64,000 bases of DNA. Source: Mesorhizobium comanense. Lineage in GTDB: Bacteria; Pseudomonadota; Alphaproteobacteria; Rhizobiales; Rhizobiaceae. This document shows, in pieces, positions 51,539 through 59,878 of this stretch. The stretch covers positions 1 to 64,000 of the forward strand of contig NZ_SCNN01000007.1 of the NCBI RefSeq assembly GCF_005503535.1, read 5' to 3'. The notes below the pieces were generated by a model that made no database searches, was not told the origin of the DNA, and saw nothing but the letters and a program-made list of their open reading frames with translations. Numbering within the stretch: the first letter of the stretch is position 1; the number at the start of each line of letters is the position of its first letter. Made by a program: the position numbers and the translations under genes.

Positions 51539-52246
51539 CTATCTCCGCGCCCGCAACCGAAGCAGGCGCTCCATGCCATCGAAGCCGGCCTGGCTGACAA
51601 GCGTGATCACCAGATAGACGACTGCCGCGATCAGATAAAAGATGAAGGGATGACGGGTTGAGTTCGCGCCGATGTAGGAGGTGCGCATAAGCTCCTGAAG
51701 CCCGACCACGGACACCAGCGCCGTGTCCTTGACCGTGGTCTGCCAGACATTGTTGATGCCGGGAACCGCAATGCGCAGCATCTGCGGGGCGATGATGCGG
51801 CGGAAGATACGGCTGCCGGGCAGACCGAGCGCGCGCGCGGCCTCGATGTGTCCGCTGGGTATCGACGCCAACGCACCCCGGATGACCTCGGTCGAGTAGG
51901 CGCCCGAGATCGCGCCGATGGCGATCACCGCGATGACGAACGCGTAGCCACTTTCCGCCAGCCCGGCGTAACCGAAAGCAGTGATGACCTTGGTCACGAA
52001 CTCAACCGAGCTGAAAAACAGCAGGTAGATGACGAGCAGTTCGGGAACGCCTCGCACCACGGACGTGTACCCATCCACAAGCAGCGACAATGGAAATATC
52101 CTTGCCCATTTGATGAGGCCGCAGGCAATGCCGATCAGCAGGCCGGCGACCATGCTGAGCAAGCCGACCGCGATCGTCACCGCGGCACCGCGCAGGATAG
52201 CGCCTACCCAACCAGCGTCCCAAATCTGCCAGAGACCGAATTCCAT
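51539..52246 (-). CDS. Polar amino-acid ABC importer permease (HisQ/OccQ type)
   Basis: The 235-residue inner-membrane protein has VVRGVPELLVIYLLFFS and the EAA loop IEAARALGLPGSRIFRRIIAPQMLRIAVP. The start at 52246 gives MEFGLWQIWDAGWVG; no strong ribosome site is visible. It pairs with the HisM-type permease directly downstream. The ligand class (opine-like, cationic or aromatic amino acid derivative) is inferred from similarity to Occ/His systems. Confidence 0.92.
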   Translation of the reverse strand: MEFGLWQIWDAGWVGAILRGAAVTIAVGLLSMVAGLLIGIACGLIKWARIFPLSLLVDGYTSVVRGVPELLVIYLLFFSSVEFVTKVITAFGYAGLAESGYAFVIAVIAIGAISGAYSTEVIRGALASIPSGHIEAARALGLPGSRIFRRIIAPQMLRIAVPGINNVWQTTVKDTALVSVVGLQELMRTSYIGANSTRHPFIFYLIAAVVYLVITLVSQAGFDGMERLLRLRARR

Positions 52247-52325
52247 CTGTGTTGCTCTGTTCCCAAGGGTGAAGGAGACGGCCGCATGCGCCGGCCCGGC
52301 GCATGCGATGCCACGTTGAACAACG

Positions 52326-53123
52326 TCAGTTGCAAGGCCTGGAGATGTCAGTCTTGAACCATTTCTGGCTGGCCTTGCCGACCGAGCCATCAGCGATCAG
52401 TTCGCACAGCGCCTTGTCGATCTTGCCCTTGAGTTCGGTGTTCTCCTGCGCGATGCCGACGCCGATCCCCTCGCCGAGCGTGGCATCGGAGCTGCTTTTG
52501 ATCTGCACGTTGACGAGCTGAAAATTCTTGCCATCGGGCTTGTCCAGGAAGTCCTGCAATGCGGATTGATCGGCGAAGGCCGTGTCGATGCGGCCGCTGG
52601 CAAGGTCGATCTGCATCTGGTCAAGCGTGTCGTAGGTCTTCAGGTCAGCATCCGGCGCACGCTTCTCGAGGAAATGCGCGTGGGTCGTGCCGGCCTGCAC
52701 GCCGACCTTCTTGCCGGCCAGGGATTTGAGCAGCGTGTCGACATCGGTGATGCCCGCAAGATCCGAGCCTTTCGGGGCGACGAACATGTTGGCGAGTTCG
52801 GCGTAACCGACGCTGAAATTGATCTCCTTCTTGCGGTCGGCGGTGATCGACATCCCCGAGATGATGACATCGAAACGCTTGGCCTTCAGCGCCGGGATCA
52901 GGCCATCGAAAGCCTGCACGACGAAATGGCATTTCAGCTCGAGCTTGGCGCAGAGCAACGCGCCGACATCGGCGTCGAAGCCGGTGACGTTGCCATTGGC
53001 ATCGGACATGCTCCATGGCGGATAGGCACCCTCCGTGCCGATGGACAGCTCACCGTCCGCGGCGAGCACGCTTCCTGTGCTCGCGATTAGACATGCGAGC
53101 AACGACAGGACTTTCAGTTTCAT
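52326..53123 (-). CDS. Polar amino-acid ABC importer binding protein
   Basis: The 265-residue periplasmic protein of SBP family 3 has a signal peptide (about residues 1-22, ending SVLAAD). Family features are IGTEGAYPPWSMSDANGNVTGFDADVGALLCAKL, FDGLIPALKAKRFDVIISGMSIT and GTTHAHFLEK. An upstream ATG exists, but AGGGGAAC just before 53123 decides the start. The four cysteines (two near LLCAKLELKCHF, two near the C-terminus) may form disulfides, as in lysine/arginine/ornithine-binding proteins. Confidence 0.92.
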   Translation of the reverse strand: MKLKVLSLLACLIASTGSVLAADGELSIGTEGAYPPWSMSDANGNVTGFDADVGALLCAKLELKCHFVVQAFDGLIPALKAKRFDVIISGMSITADRKKEINFSVGYAELANMFVAPKGSDLAGITDVDTLLKSLAGKKVGVQAGTTHAHFLEKRAPDADLKTYDTLDQMQIDLASGRIDTAFADQSALQDFLDKPDGKNFQLVNVQIKSSSDATLGEGIGVGIAQENTELKGKIDKALCELIADGSVGKASQKWFKTDISRPCN

Positions 53124-53190
53124 GGTCAGTTCCCCTTTTTTGAGTTTCATTGCTATGACCTCCCGGCGCCAAAGGGAGGCTTCGAGGGTG

Positions 53191-55275
53191 TCACAGCGTC
53201 CGGGCCAGGAACTGGCGCAGACGCTCTGAACGCGGACTGCCAAACAACTCCGCCGGCGCGCCCTCCTCCTCCACCTTTCCCTGGTGGAGAAACAGAATCT
53301 TGTGTGAGACCTCGCGCGCGAACTGCATCTCGTGCGTCACGAGGATCATGGTGTTGCCTTCCTCGGCCAGCTGACGGATCACCCGCAGCACCTCGCCGAC
53401 CAGTTCGGGGTCGAGCGCCGATGTCGGTTCGTCGAACAGGATGACCTTGGGCCGCATCGCCAGCGTGCGGGCGATCGCGGCGCGCTGCTGCTGGCCTCCG
53501 GACAACTGGCCGGGATAATGCGCGTGCTTGTCGGAAAGCCCGACCTTCTTCAACAAGGCGTGAGCGTGGTCGACAGCCTTCTCGCGCGGCTCCTTCAGGA
53601 CATGCCGTGGCGCCTCGATGATGTTCTCCAGCACCGTCATGTGCGGCCACAGATTGAAGCTCTGAAACACCATGCCGACGCGGGCGCGAATGCGCTCGAC
53701 CTGGGCCATGTCGGCCGGTCCGGCACGGCCGTTCGACAACTGCTTCATCTTGATGAGTTCGCCATCGATGGCGACCTTGCCGCCATCCGGCTGTTCCAAC
53801 AGGTTGATGCAGCGCAGGAACGTGCTCTTGCCCGAGCCGGACGAGCCGATCATCGAAATCACCTCGCCGGCATGAGCGGCGAGGTTGACGCCTTTCAACA
53901 CCAACAGGGAGCCGAAGCTCTTGTGCAAGTCCTCGATCTGCACCGCTGGTGTCGTGGCCGCTGGGGTATGATTCGCTGCCGCGCAGCGGGCCGGCGGCGT
54001 CTGCCCGCTCTGGCTCAGCTTGGTTGTCGGCACTTCGATTGTCCGCAGTTCGGTTAGCGCCCGATCGAAGTATCGCAGGCTGGTGGACAGGCAGGTCCGC
54101 TGCCAATCCGGATCTTCAGGGATGAAAGCAACGCGCAACGCTGCCTTGATCCGCTTGCCGATGGCGGAATCGATCCTGCCGAAAAGATGCAGCCAGTTGT
54201 CAGCCTGGACGGCATCCATGACGGAAGCTCCGTCCAGCGTGCCACATTCCACGACGAGCGGCAGCACCCGCGCATTAGGCAAAGCCCTGACGACGGCTTC
54301 AGAGACATAGCCGGTCGCGGTTGCGGCGATGCCGGTGCCGGTCGTCGCATTGGATCCGGTGAGCACCGTGGCGAGCGCCGGTCCGAAAACGGACTTGCCC
54401 CAAGCCATGCCGGGATGCTCGGAACTGGCAACCGAAAGCAGTGCTGGATAGGCGTAGGGTCCGGCACCCGTGTGCAGGTCGAAGACGACGGCATGGCGCG
54501 CGCCGGCGGCAAAGGTCGACAGGATGTCGATCAACGTCCGGTTCGACCAGACGGGACCGGCGCCGCCATAGAAAAGTCCGTCGGCAAATTCGTATTGACC
54601 GGCCTCGACAATCGCCGCCAACCCGGTCTGACCGAGTTTTTTTCTGGTGGCGAGCAGTTTCTCGTCAGCGGCGACGCGCTCCGGTCCTTCCCATTCCCTG
54701 CACGTCAATATGCCGTGCAGTCCGGCATAGCTGTTATTCTCAGGCGGGGTCGCGGACCAGTCGACAAAATTGCGGTTGAGGTCGACATTGTCCTCGTTGA
54801 CGCGTCGCGACCACGCCGTCCCCCAGGGGTTGATAAGATGGATCGCCAGCACGGCCGTTTCCGCGTCCAGCTTCCAAGAACCTTTCTGGCTGAGCCAGGC
54901 GGTCTGGCAGGCTGAGCCGAACGCGCCCTCCACGCCATGGGTACCGGAAACAAGCACGATCAATTTCTGCGCGTCGCGACGCCCTAGCAGCGCGACGTCG
55001 GTCGCCAAGACCTCACCGTCCGGCCCATGCAGCGGATGCAAATACTCATACAATTCCGCGCCCGCGCGCTGCGCCGACTTGCGAAACCTGTCACGCATCG
55101 TCGAGAAGGTGGCGGCGTATGGCTGCACCGCATGATCGTGCCGCGTCGTGGGCTCTTCGACACGGCTTACGGTTTCGGCGAGTGGGTCCGTTCCATGAAG
55201 TTTCACCGTGGGGCTATTCATTGATGAGACCACTCCAGATGGTTCGTCCCGGCCTGCGACAGCGGCGGCTTTCAT
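53191..55275 (-). CDS. Fusion: M14/DUF2817 zinc hydrolase + polar amino-acid ABC ATPase
   Basis: This is a single 694-residue frame. Residues 45-415 form an M14-like carboxypeptidase/deacylase domain of the DUF2817 type: zinc ligands H113 and E116 (SGTHGVEG), NEDNVDLNRNF near 160-170, third ligand H268 (VFDLHTG) and catalytic E343 (VVECGT), so the active site looks complete. Residues 445-694 form a HisP/OccP-type ATPase: Walker A GSSGSGKST (477-485), signature LSGGQQQR (591-598), Walker B VILFDEPTSALD (611-622). The ATG at 55275 overlaps the aminotransferase stop (ATGA) and follows CAGGAG; 55221 is an alternative. The ATPase sits on the cytoplasmic face, so the hydrolase could cleave an amide or acyl group from the ligand right after import. 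Confidence 0.92.
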   Translation of the reverse strand: MKAAAVAGRDEPSGVVSSMNSPTVKLHGTDPLAETVSRVEEPTTRHDHAVQPYAATFSTMRDRFRKSAQRAGAELYEYLHPLHGPDGEVLATDVALLGRRDAQKLIVLVSGTHGVEGAFGSACQTAWLSQKGSWKLDAETAVLAIHLINPWGTAWSRRVNEDNVDLNRNFVDWSATPPENNSYAGLHGILTCREWEGPERVAADEKLLATRKKLGQTGLAAIVEAGQYEFADGLFYGGAGPVWSNRTLIDILSTFAAGARHAVVFDLHTGAGPYAYPALLSVASSEHPGMAWGKSVFGPALATVLTGSNATTGTGIAATATGYVSEAVVRALPNARVLPLVVECGTLDGASVMDAVQADNWLHLFGRIDSAIGKRIKAALRVAFIPEDPDWQRTCLSTSLRYFDRALTELRTIEVPTTKLSQSGQTPPARCAAANHTPAATTPAVQIEDLHKSFGSLLVLKGVNLAAHAGEVISMIGSSGSGKSTFLRCINLLEQPDGGKVAIDGELIKMKQLSNGRAGPADMAQVERIRARVGMVFQSFNLWPHMTVLENIIEAPRHVLKEPREKAVDHAHALLKKVGLSDKHAHYPGQLSGGQQQRAAIARTLAMRPKVILFDEPTSALDPELVGEVLRVIRQLAEEGNTMILVTHEMQFAREVSHKILFLHQGKVEEEGAPAELFGSPRSERLRQFLARTL

Positions 55276-56435
55276 TGGCCTGCAAGCTCCTGAAGCGCTG
55301 CGATCAGACGGTCATTGTCGGCAGGCGAGCCGATGGTGACGCGCAGATAATGTTCATAGCCGCTCTCGCGCCACGCCTTGACGATGATCCCCTGGCCGAG
55401 CAGGGAGGCCGCCAGACGCGCACTGTCGCCGTTGCAGCCGAAGAAAAGGAAATTGGTCTGCGACGGCGCAACCTGAAAGCCAAGTGCGGCGAGTGCGGCC
55501 GCGACACGCTCCCGCTCCGTTCGCACACGATTGGCCGACGCTTTCATCCAGTCGTCGTCGGCCAGCGCGGCGATGGCGGCGATCTGCGCAGCGCCGTTGA
55601 CATTGAAAGGCGTCTTCGCGGCGCCGATGACGCCTGCAAGCTCGGGGCTGGAACACAGGGCATAGCCTACGCGCAGCCCGGCCAGACCATAGGCTTTCGA
55701 GAATGTGCGCAGGACGACATAGTCGATGCCGCTGTCCCGCAAGATTTCAATGCCATCAGGCGCGCCTGGATCGGAGAATTCGAAATAGGCCTCGTCGAGA
55801 ACGAAAAGCGTGCCGGGGCGAACGGCCGCGATCAGGAGTTGCAAGGCGGCATGGTCGAGCCCTGGCCCCACGGGGTTCCAGGGCGAGGAGAGGAAGACGA
55901 TCCGCGGTACTGCCGCAATCGCGGTTTCGAGTGCGCCAAGATCAAATCCCATCTCGGCGGTCATGGGGATCTTGATCACCTCGGCGCCGACCGCCAGGGG
56001 CTCTATCTCGTGCAGGCCGAAGCTCGGCACCGTCGTGACCACACGGGCGCCCGGCGACAGCACGGCGCGGGAGATCGCGGCGATCATTTCCTCCGATCCG
56101 TTGCCGGCAACGATCAGACCGGGGTCAACCGCGACCTTCTCGCCAAGGGCCGCTCGCAATGCCGTGCAGGCCGGATCGGCATAGCGCCATGGCTCGAACG
56201 ACGGCGATGCCAGCGCCTTCATCACATTGGGAGAACAGCCGTCGGGGTTTTCGTTGCTGGCCAGCCGGGCGATGTCGTCGCGTCCGCTGAGCGTGCGCGC
56301 CACCGCGATGTTCATGCCCGCATTGTAGGGAGGCAAGGCCGCAATGTACGGATTGAAGAGAAGCTTTGACCTTGGTCCGCTCGAACTTTCCAACCTCGAC
56401 CTCCTTCCCGATACGTCCTTTTGGCGGAATGCCAT
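55272..56435 (-). CDS. Histidinol-phosphate-aminotransferase-like PLP enzyme
   Basis: The 387-residue fold-type-I aminotransferase of the HisC/class I-II group has the N-terminal NPYIAALPPYNAG and ASNENPDG motifs, the VLDEAYFEF stretch, and the PLP lysine in LRTFSKAYGLAGLRVGY. Catabolic operons often hold HisC-like enzymes acting on aromatic or other amino acids. The ATG at 56435 follows the reductase stop by three bases and is needed to include the NPYIAAL motif. In this operon it could deaminate an amino acid released by the M14 domain encoded next (inference). Confidence 0.88.
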   Translation of the reverse strand: MAFRQKDVSGRRSRLESSSGPRSKLLFNPYIAALPPYNAGMNIAVARTLSGRDDIARLASNENPDGCSPNVMKALASPSFEPWRYADPACTALRAALGEKVAVDPGLIVAGNGSEEMIAAISRAVLSPGARVVTTVPSFGLHEIEPLAVGAEVIKIPMTAEMGFDLGALETAIAAVPRIVFLSSPWNPVGPGLDHAALQLLIAAVRPGTLFVLDEAYFEFSDPGAPDGIEILRDSGIDYVVLRTFSKAYGLAGLRVGYALCSSPELAGVIGAAKTPFNVNGAAQIAAIAALADDDWMKASANRVRTERERVAAALAALGFQVAPSQTNFLFFGCNGDSARLAASLLGQGIIVKAWRESGYEHYLRVTIGSPADNDRLIAALQELAGQ

Positions 56436-56438
56436 CCA

Positions 56439-57560
56439 TCAGATATCCAGGACGACCGACCCGCGCGGCCTGGAGCAGCACAGCAGCACTTCACCCGGCT
56501 CAAGCTCATCGAGCGGTTCTTCGAAATAGCTGACCTCACCGTCGATCAGCCGAGATTTGCACGTGGAACAGACGCCGGCGCGGCAGCTGAACTCCGGTTC
56601 GAGGCCTTGTTCCTCGGCGAATTCGAGCAGGGATGAGACACCGTCCCATGCCGCCTTGACCCCCGATTTCCGGAACTCGACCACAACCGCTTTGTCGTCG
56701 GCCGCAATCTCCACCTTTGGCGGGGCGGTGACAGTGGGCGGCGCGATATCGAGCACAGTGGCCGGTCCGAAAAACTCGTAGGCGATGCGCGTCTTCGGCA
56801 CGCCAAGTACCCGCACGGTGGCATAGACAGCCTGCATGAAGGGCGGCGGGCCGCACAGATAGAAGTCGTAGTCGTCGAGCGGCAAAAGACGCTGGAGCAT
56901 TTCGCGCGAGACCACGCCCTCGCTGTGAAATTTCCGGTCCGATCCGTCGCGCTCCGTCGGGTAGCGGTAGCAGAAGTGAACCGTGATTCCGGGCCGCGTA
57001 GCCGCCAGGGCCAACACCTCTTCCCGCAAGGCATGAACGTCGCCGTTCTCGCATGCGTGGATAAAGACCACGCGGCGATCCGGTGTCGAAGCAAGCGCAT
57101 GCAGCATCGACACCATCGGCGTCAGGCCGACGCCGCCGCTGACCAGGACGACGGGCCGGTCACTGCCCATGTCGAGAACGAAGTCGCCGCGCGGACCCTC
57201 GGCCGACAGGACATCGCCCACCTCGACCTTGTCGTGCAGGAAGCAGGAGCTGACCCCCACGGGAAGCCCCGGAGCGGGCGCCGCCTCTCGTTTGACGCTG
57301 ATACGATACGTGCCGACAACGCTCGACGAACCGGAAACGCTGTAGTTTCGCAGGACGTATTCCTTCGCACCCGCCGTTTCCTCAGACACGGGAATGCGGA
57401 ACACCAGGAACTGCCCGGGCTGGTAGGGACGCCAGCCCTGCGCCTGCACCGGCTCGAGGAGAAATGATGTGATGATCGCGTTTTCCTTCACCTTCGCGAC
57501 GACCTTCAGGTCGCGAAACCCGCTTCGTCCGACACTTGCGCGGGCTGACAGTGAGCTCAT
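56439..57560 (-). CDS. Rieske-oxygenase reductase with FAD, NAD(P) and C-terminal 2Fe-2S domains
   Basis: The 373-residue electron-transfer protein has an FAD-binding barrel (about 15-125; YVLRNYSVSGSS), an NAD-binding domain (about 130-245; LVSGGVGLTPMVSMLHAL, FYLCGPPPFMQAVY) and a plant-type ferredoxin at the C-terminus with cysteines at 326, 331, 334 and 361/362 (CRAGVCSTC). It passes electrons from NAD(P)H to the Rieske oxygenase encoded just upstream. The two genes overlap by four bases (ATGA). This domain order is that of VanB/GbcB-like reductases. Confidence 0.93.
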   Translation of the reverse strand: MSSLSARASVGRSGFRDLKVVAKVKENAIITSFLLEPVQAQGWRPYQPGQFLVFRIPVSEETAGAKEYVLRNYSVSGSSSVVGTYRISVKREAAPAPGLPVGVSSCFLHDKVEVGDVLSAEGPRGDFVLDMGSDRPVVLVSGGVGLTPMVSMLHALASTPDRRVVFIHACENGDVHALREEVLALAATRPGITVHFCYRYPTERDGSDRKFHSEGVVSREMLQRLLPLDDYDFYLCGPPPFMQAVYATVRVLGVPKTRIAYEFFGPATVLDIAPPTVTAPPKVEIAADDKAVVVEFRKSGVKAAWDGVSSLLEFAEEQGLEPEFSCRAGVCSTCKSRLIDGEVSYFEEPLDELEPGEVLLCCSRPRGSVVLDI

Positions 57561-58597
57561 TCGGCCGCGGCCAATTGCTGGTTCTCGGCGGCAATCAGTT
57601 TTGAAAGATTGCGACGGAAGCGCATCGGGCCGACATCGATCTTGAGATCGAGATTGGGTGTCCGTTTGTTGGCCATGCCCTTGTGCACGGCATTCAAGAC
57701 AGCGCGATCCTCGTCGAATGCCCCGCGCACCGAAGAGGCGAACTGGCGCGAGACCTCCTGGTCGTCGGGCGCGAAGTTGCGCATCTGGAACCAGTAGTAT
57801 TTCGTCTGGTTCTCATCGACCGGCGTCATGAAATTGTAGCTGTCCATCAGGAAGACGTCGTCGTGATATGGCTTGCCTTCGCCGCCGGTACGGGCGGGCA
57901 CGAAAATCGCCTTGATGATGGCGTTGCTGGGGTAGCGCACCTCATAGTGCTGCTTGCGGTCGCAATGGCCCGAGAATTTCAGGAACGGCGCGTAGAACGG
58001 TGCTGGCTCGACATCGACCATCCAACGCCAGACGGTCACCCCGTTCTCACCCACGGTTGTTTCGAGCGGCGCATCCTCCATCGCCTGAACACCGCCAAAC
58101 GATGACTGATGGACCCAGGAGACATGCGAGGGGTCCAGCAGATTGTCGGTCATGTAGAGGTAGTTGCAATCAAGCGTCATGGACTCGCCGCGATTGACGC
58201 CCCATGCCGGATCCCCCCAGTGCTCGACTTCGAAGATCCGCGCGGGATCGGCCTTCTGCATCTCGCCCATCCAGACCCAGAGCAAGCCATAACGTTCGGC
58301 GATCGGATAGGAACGCACACAGGCCACATGCGGTATCTTTTCGGCCCCGGGCACGCGGGTGCAGGTTCCGGTGCTGTCGAACGTCAAGCCATGATAGCCG
58401 CACTCGACCGTATCGCCCTTGATGCGGCCCATCGACAACGGCAGCTTGCGATGCGGACAGGCATCTTCGAGTGCGGCCACGACGCCATCGGTCTTGCGGT
58501 AGAGAACGATGTCTTCGCCCAGTATGCGCACAGGCTTGAGCCCACCGCTGACCTCCGCGTCCCACGCCGCTACGTACCAACAATTGCGAAGAAACAT
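57557..58597 (-). CDS. Rieske non-heme iron oxygenase (VanA/TsaM-like demethylase type)
   Basis: The 346-residue terminal oxygenase has the Rieske cluster ligands C47, H49, C66 and H69 (CPHRKLPLSMGRIKGDTVECGYHG) and a mononuclear iron site in DNLLDPSHVSWVH, with H158, H163 and the bridging D155. The size and N-terminus MFLRNCWYVAAWDAEV are those of vanillate O-demethylase and related enzymes that remove methyl groups from O- or N-methyl aromatics. The ATG at 58597 is chosen for GGGAGGAC just upstream. It is the first gene of the operon and is divergent from a LysR regulator. The substrate is unknown; the importer suggests an amino-acid-like compound. Confidence 0.92.
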   Translation of the reverse strand: MFLRNCWYVAAWDAEVSGGLKPVRILGEDIVLYRKTDGVVAALEDACPHRKLPLSMGRIKGDTVECGYHGLTFDSTGTCTRVPGAEKIPHVACVRSYPIAERYGLLWVWMGEMQKADPARIFEVEHWGDPAWGVNRGESMTLDCNYLYMTDNLLDPSHVSWVHQSSFGGVQAMEDAPLETTVGENGVTVWRWMVDVEPAPFYAPFLKFSGHCDRKQHYEVRYPSNAIIKAIFVPARTGGEGKPYHDDVFLMDSYNFMTPVDENQTKYYWFQMRNFAPDDQEVSRQFASSVRGAFDEDRAVLNAVHKGMANKRTPNLDLKIDVGPMRFRRNLSKLIAAENQQLAAAE

Positions 58598-58676
58598 GGC
58601 CGTCCTCCCGAGCTTGCGACCAGCAAACTGATAGCTTTCGGGCAGGCGACGACAAAGGGCTTGCATCTGCGTTCTA

Positions 58677-58693
58677 TTTTAGAAATGCTAAAA
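58677..58693. promoter_or_regulatory. LysR-type operator candidate
   Basis: TTTTAGAAATGCTAAAA is an exact inverted repeat (six-base arms, five-base centre) of the T-N11-A type, in the 122-base divergent region between the Rieske oxygenase and LysR genes. It ends 26 bases before the LysR start, where these regulators normally bind. Confidence 0.55.
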
Positions 58694-58719
58694 CAAAACC
58701 GACCCCAGGATCGTCCCAG

Positions 58720-59628
58720 GTGAAGAACGCGCTCCCCCTCCGTGCGATCGAGGCCTTCGAGGCTTTCGGCCGTTGCGGCAGCGTTACGGCGGCGGCTGTC
58801 GAGCTTGGTGTTTCGGTCGGTGCAGTCAGCCAGCAGATCCGCAAGGCGGAAGATGCGCTCGGGCTCAGCTTGCTCGAACGCCGCGGCAGAAGCGTCGCGC
58901 TGACGTCCTGGGGGCGGACCTACCACGCCGCGATTTCTTCCGGATTCGAGAAGCTCCGCGACGCGCAGCACATTGTCGAGCGGGCGCGCTCGGAAAGCGC
59001 GCTGACGATCTCGTGCCTTCCCTCGCTTGCCAGCAAATGGCTGGCGCCACAGCTTCTGGATTGGCAGACAGCGCATGCCGGCGCGACGGTGCGCCTGATC
59101 GGCGCCGAGCAGGAGCCGCACTTTGGCAGCGATCAGGTGGATTTTCGGATCTCATACGGCACCAAGATTCACGAGTTCGATCATTATGCCGAGTTGTTCA
59201 CGGATTGGGTGGTGCCTGCCTGCGCGCCTGGACTGCTGGCCAGCCGCCCTGTGAAGAGACCTTCGGACATCCTCGATTTCCCACTGCTTGGCATAGAATG
59301 GGCAAGCGACCATCAATCGCCGCCGGGCTGGGCCGAATGGGCCAGGACGATCGGCGCATCACATCGAAGGACTTCCGGCGAAGTGGCCTTTTCCCTGTCC
59401 AGCGCCGCGATAGACGCCGCGATCAATGGTAGAGGCTTCGTTCTTGCTCAATTGTCCATGGCCGCCGAAGACATCGCATCCGGCCGGCTAATCGTGCCGT
59501 TCAACGAGCGTGTGCAATTGCCTGCGGCCTATTTTCTTGCCTGGGACCGCGCTGCGCTGGACAAGCCATTCGGACCGCAGTTGCGGACCTGGATCGTTTC
59601 TATCTCCAAGCGGCTCGCTGCTTCTTGA
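58720..59628 (+). CDS. LysR-type regulator (GcvA-like, GTG start)
   Basis: The 302-residue regulator has a winged helix (about residues 1-60; IEAFEAFGRCGSVTAAAVELGVSVGAVSQQIRKAEDALG) and an effector domain (about 88-295) of the GcvA/AmpR style (DFRISYG, LTDWVVPACAPGLL-like segment). The start is GTG at 58720, after a CAGGA. It is divergent from the Rieske/importer operon and probably activates it. The dyad at 58677-58693 is the candidate site. Confidence 0.92.
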   Translation: MKNALPLRAIEAFEAFGRCGSVTAAAVELGVSVGAVSQQIRKAEDALGLSLLERRGRSVALTSWGRTYHAAISSGFEKLRDAQHIVERARSESALTISCLPSLASKWLAPQLLDWQTAHAGATVRLIGAEQEPHFGSDQVDFRISYGTKIHEFDHYAELFTDWVVPACAPGLLASRPVKRPSDILDFPLLGIEWASDHQSPPGWAEWARTIGASHRRTSGEVAFSLSSAAIDAAINGRGFVLAQLSMAAEDIASGRLIVPFNERVQLPAAYFLAWDRAALDKPFGPQLRTWIVSISKRLAAS

Positions 59629-59751
59629 TCGAACCCACGGGGCTGCGGCGATGTTGTTGCAGAGCAACCGCGCGCCTATCGATCTCTTCCGGGGATGGCA
59701 TGTTCTGCTCTTTGCCTTCGATGTTTGCAGGACACTCCAAGCAGTTACGCC

Positions 59752-59767
59752 TTCCCCTTAAGGGGAA
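59752..59767. repeat. Perfect 16-base palindrome
   Basis: TTCCCCTTAAGGGGAA lies in the 250-base gap between the LysR stop (59628) and the flavoprotein gene (59879). It could be an operator for the rightward operon or a hairpin ending LysR transcription. The rest of the gap (59629-59878) shows no recognisable gene. Confidence 0.4.
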
Positions 59768-59878
59768 TGTGAGGAGCATGCGTCCCACCGTATGGTCCGA
59801 AGGTCTTTGTGAGCCGCGGCGTTGGACGCCCAAAGGCTGATCAAAAGCTTTCCTAACGCTTTGGATTGGTAGTGAAAT

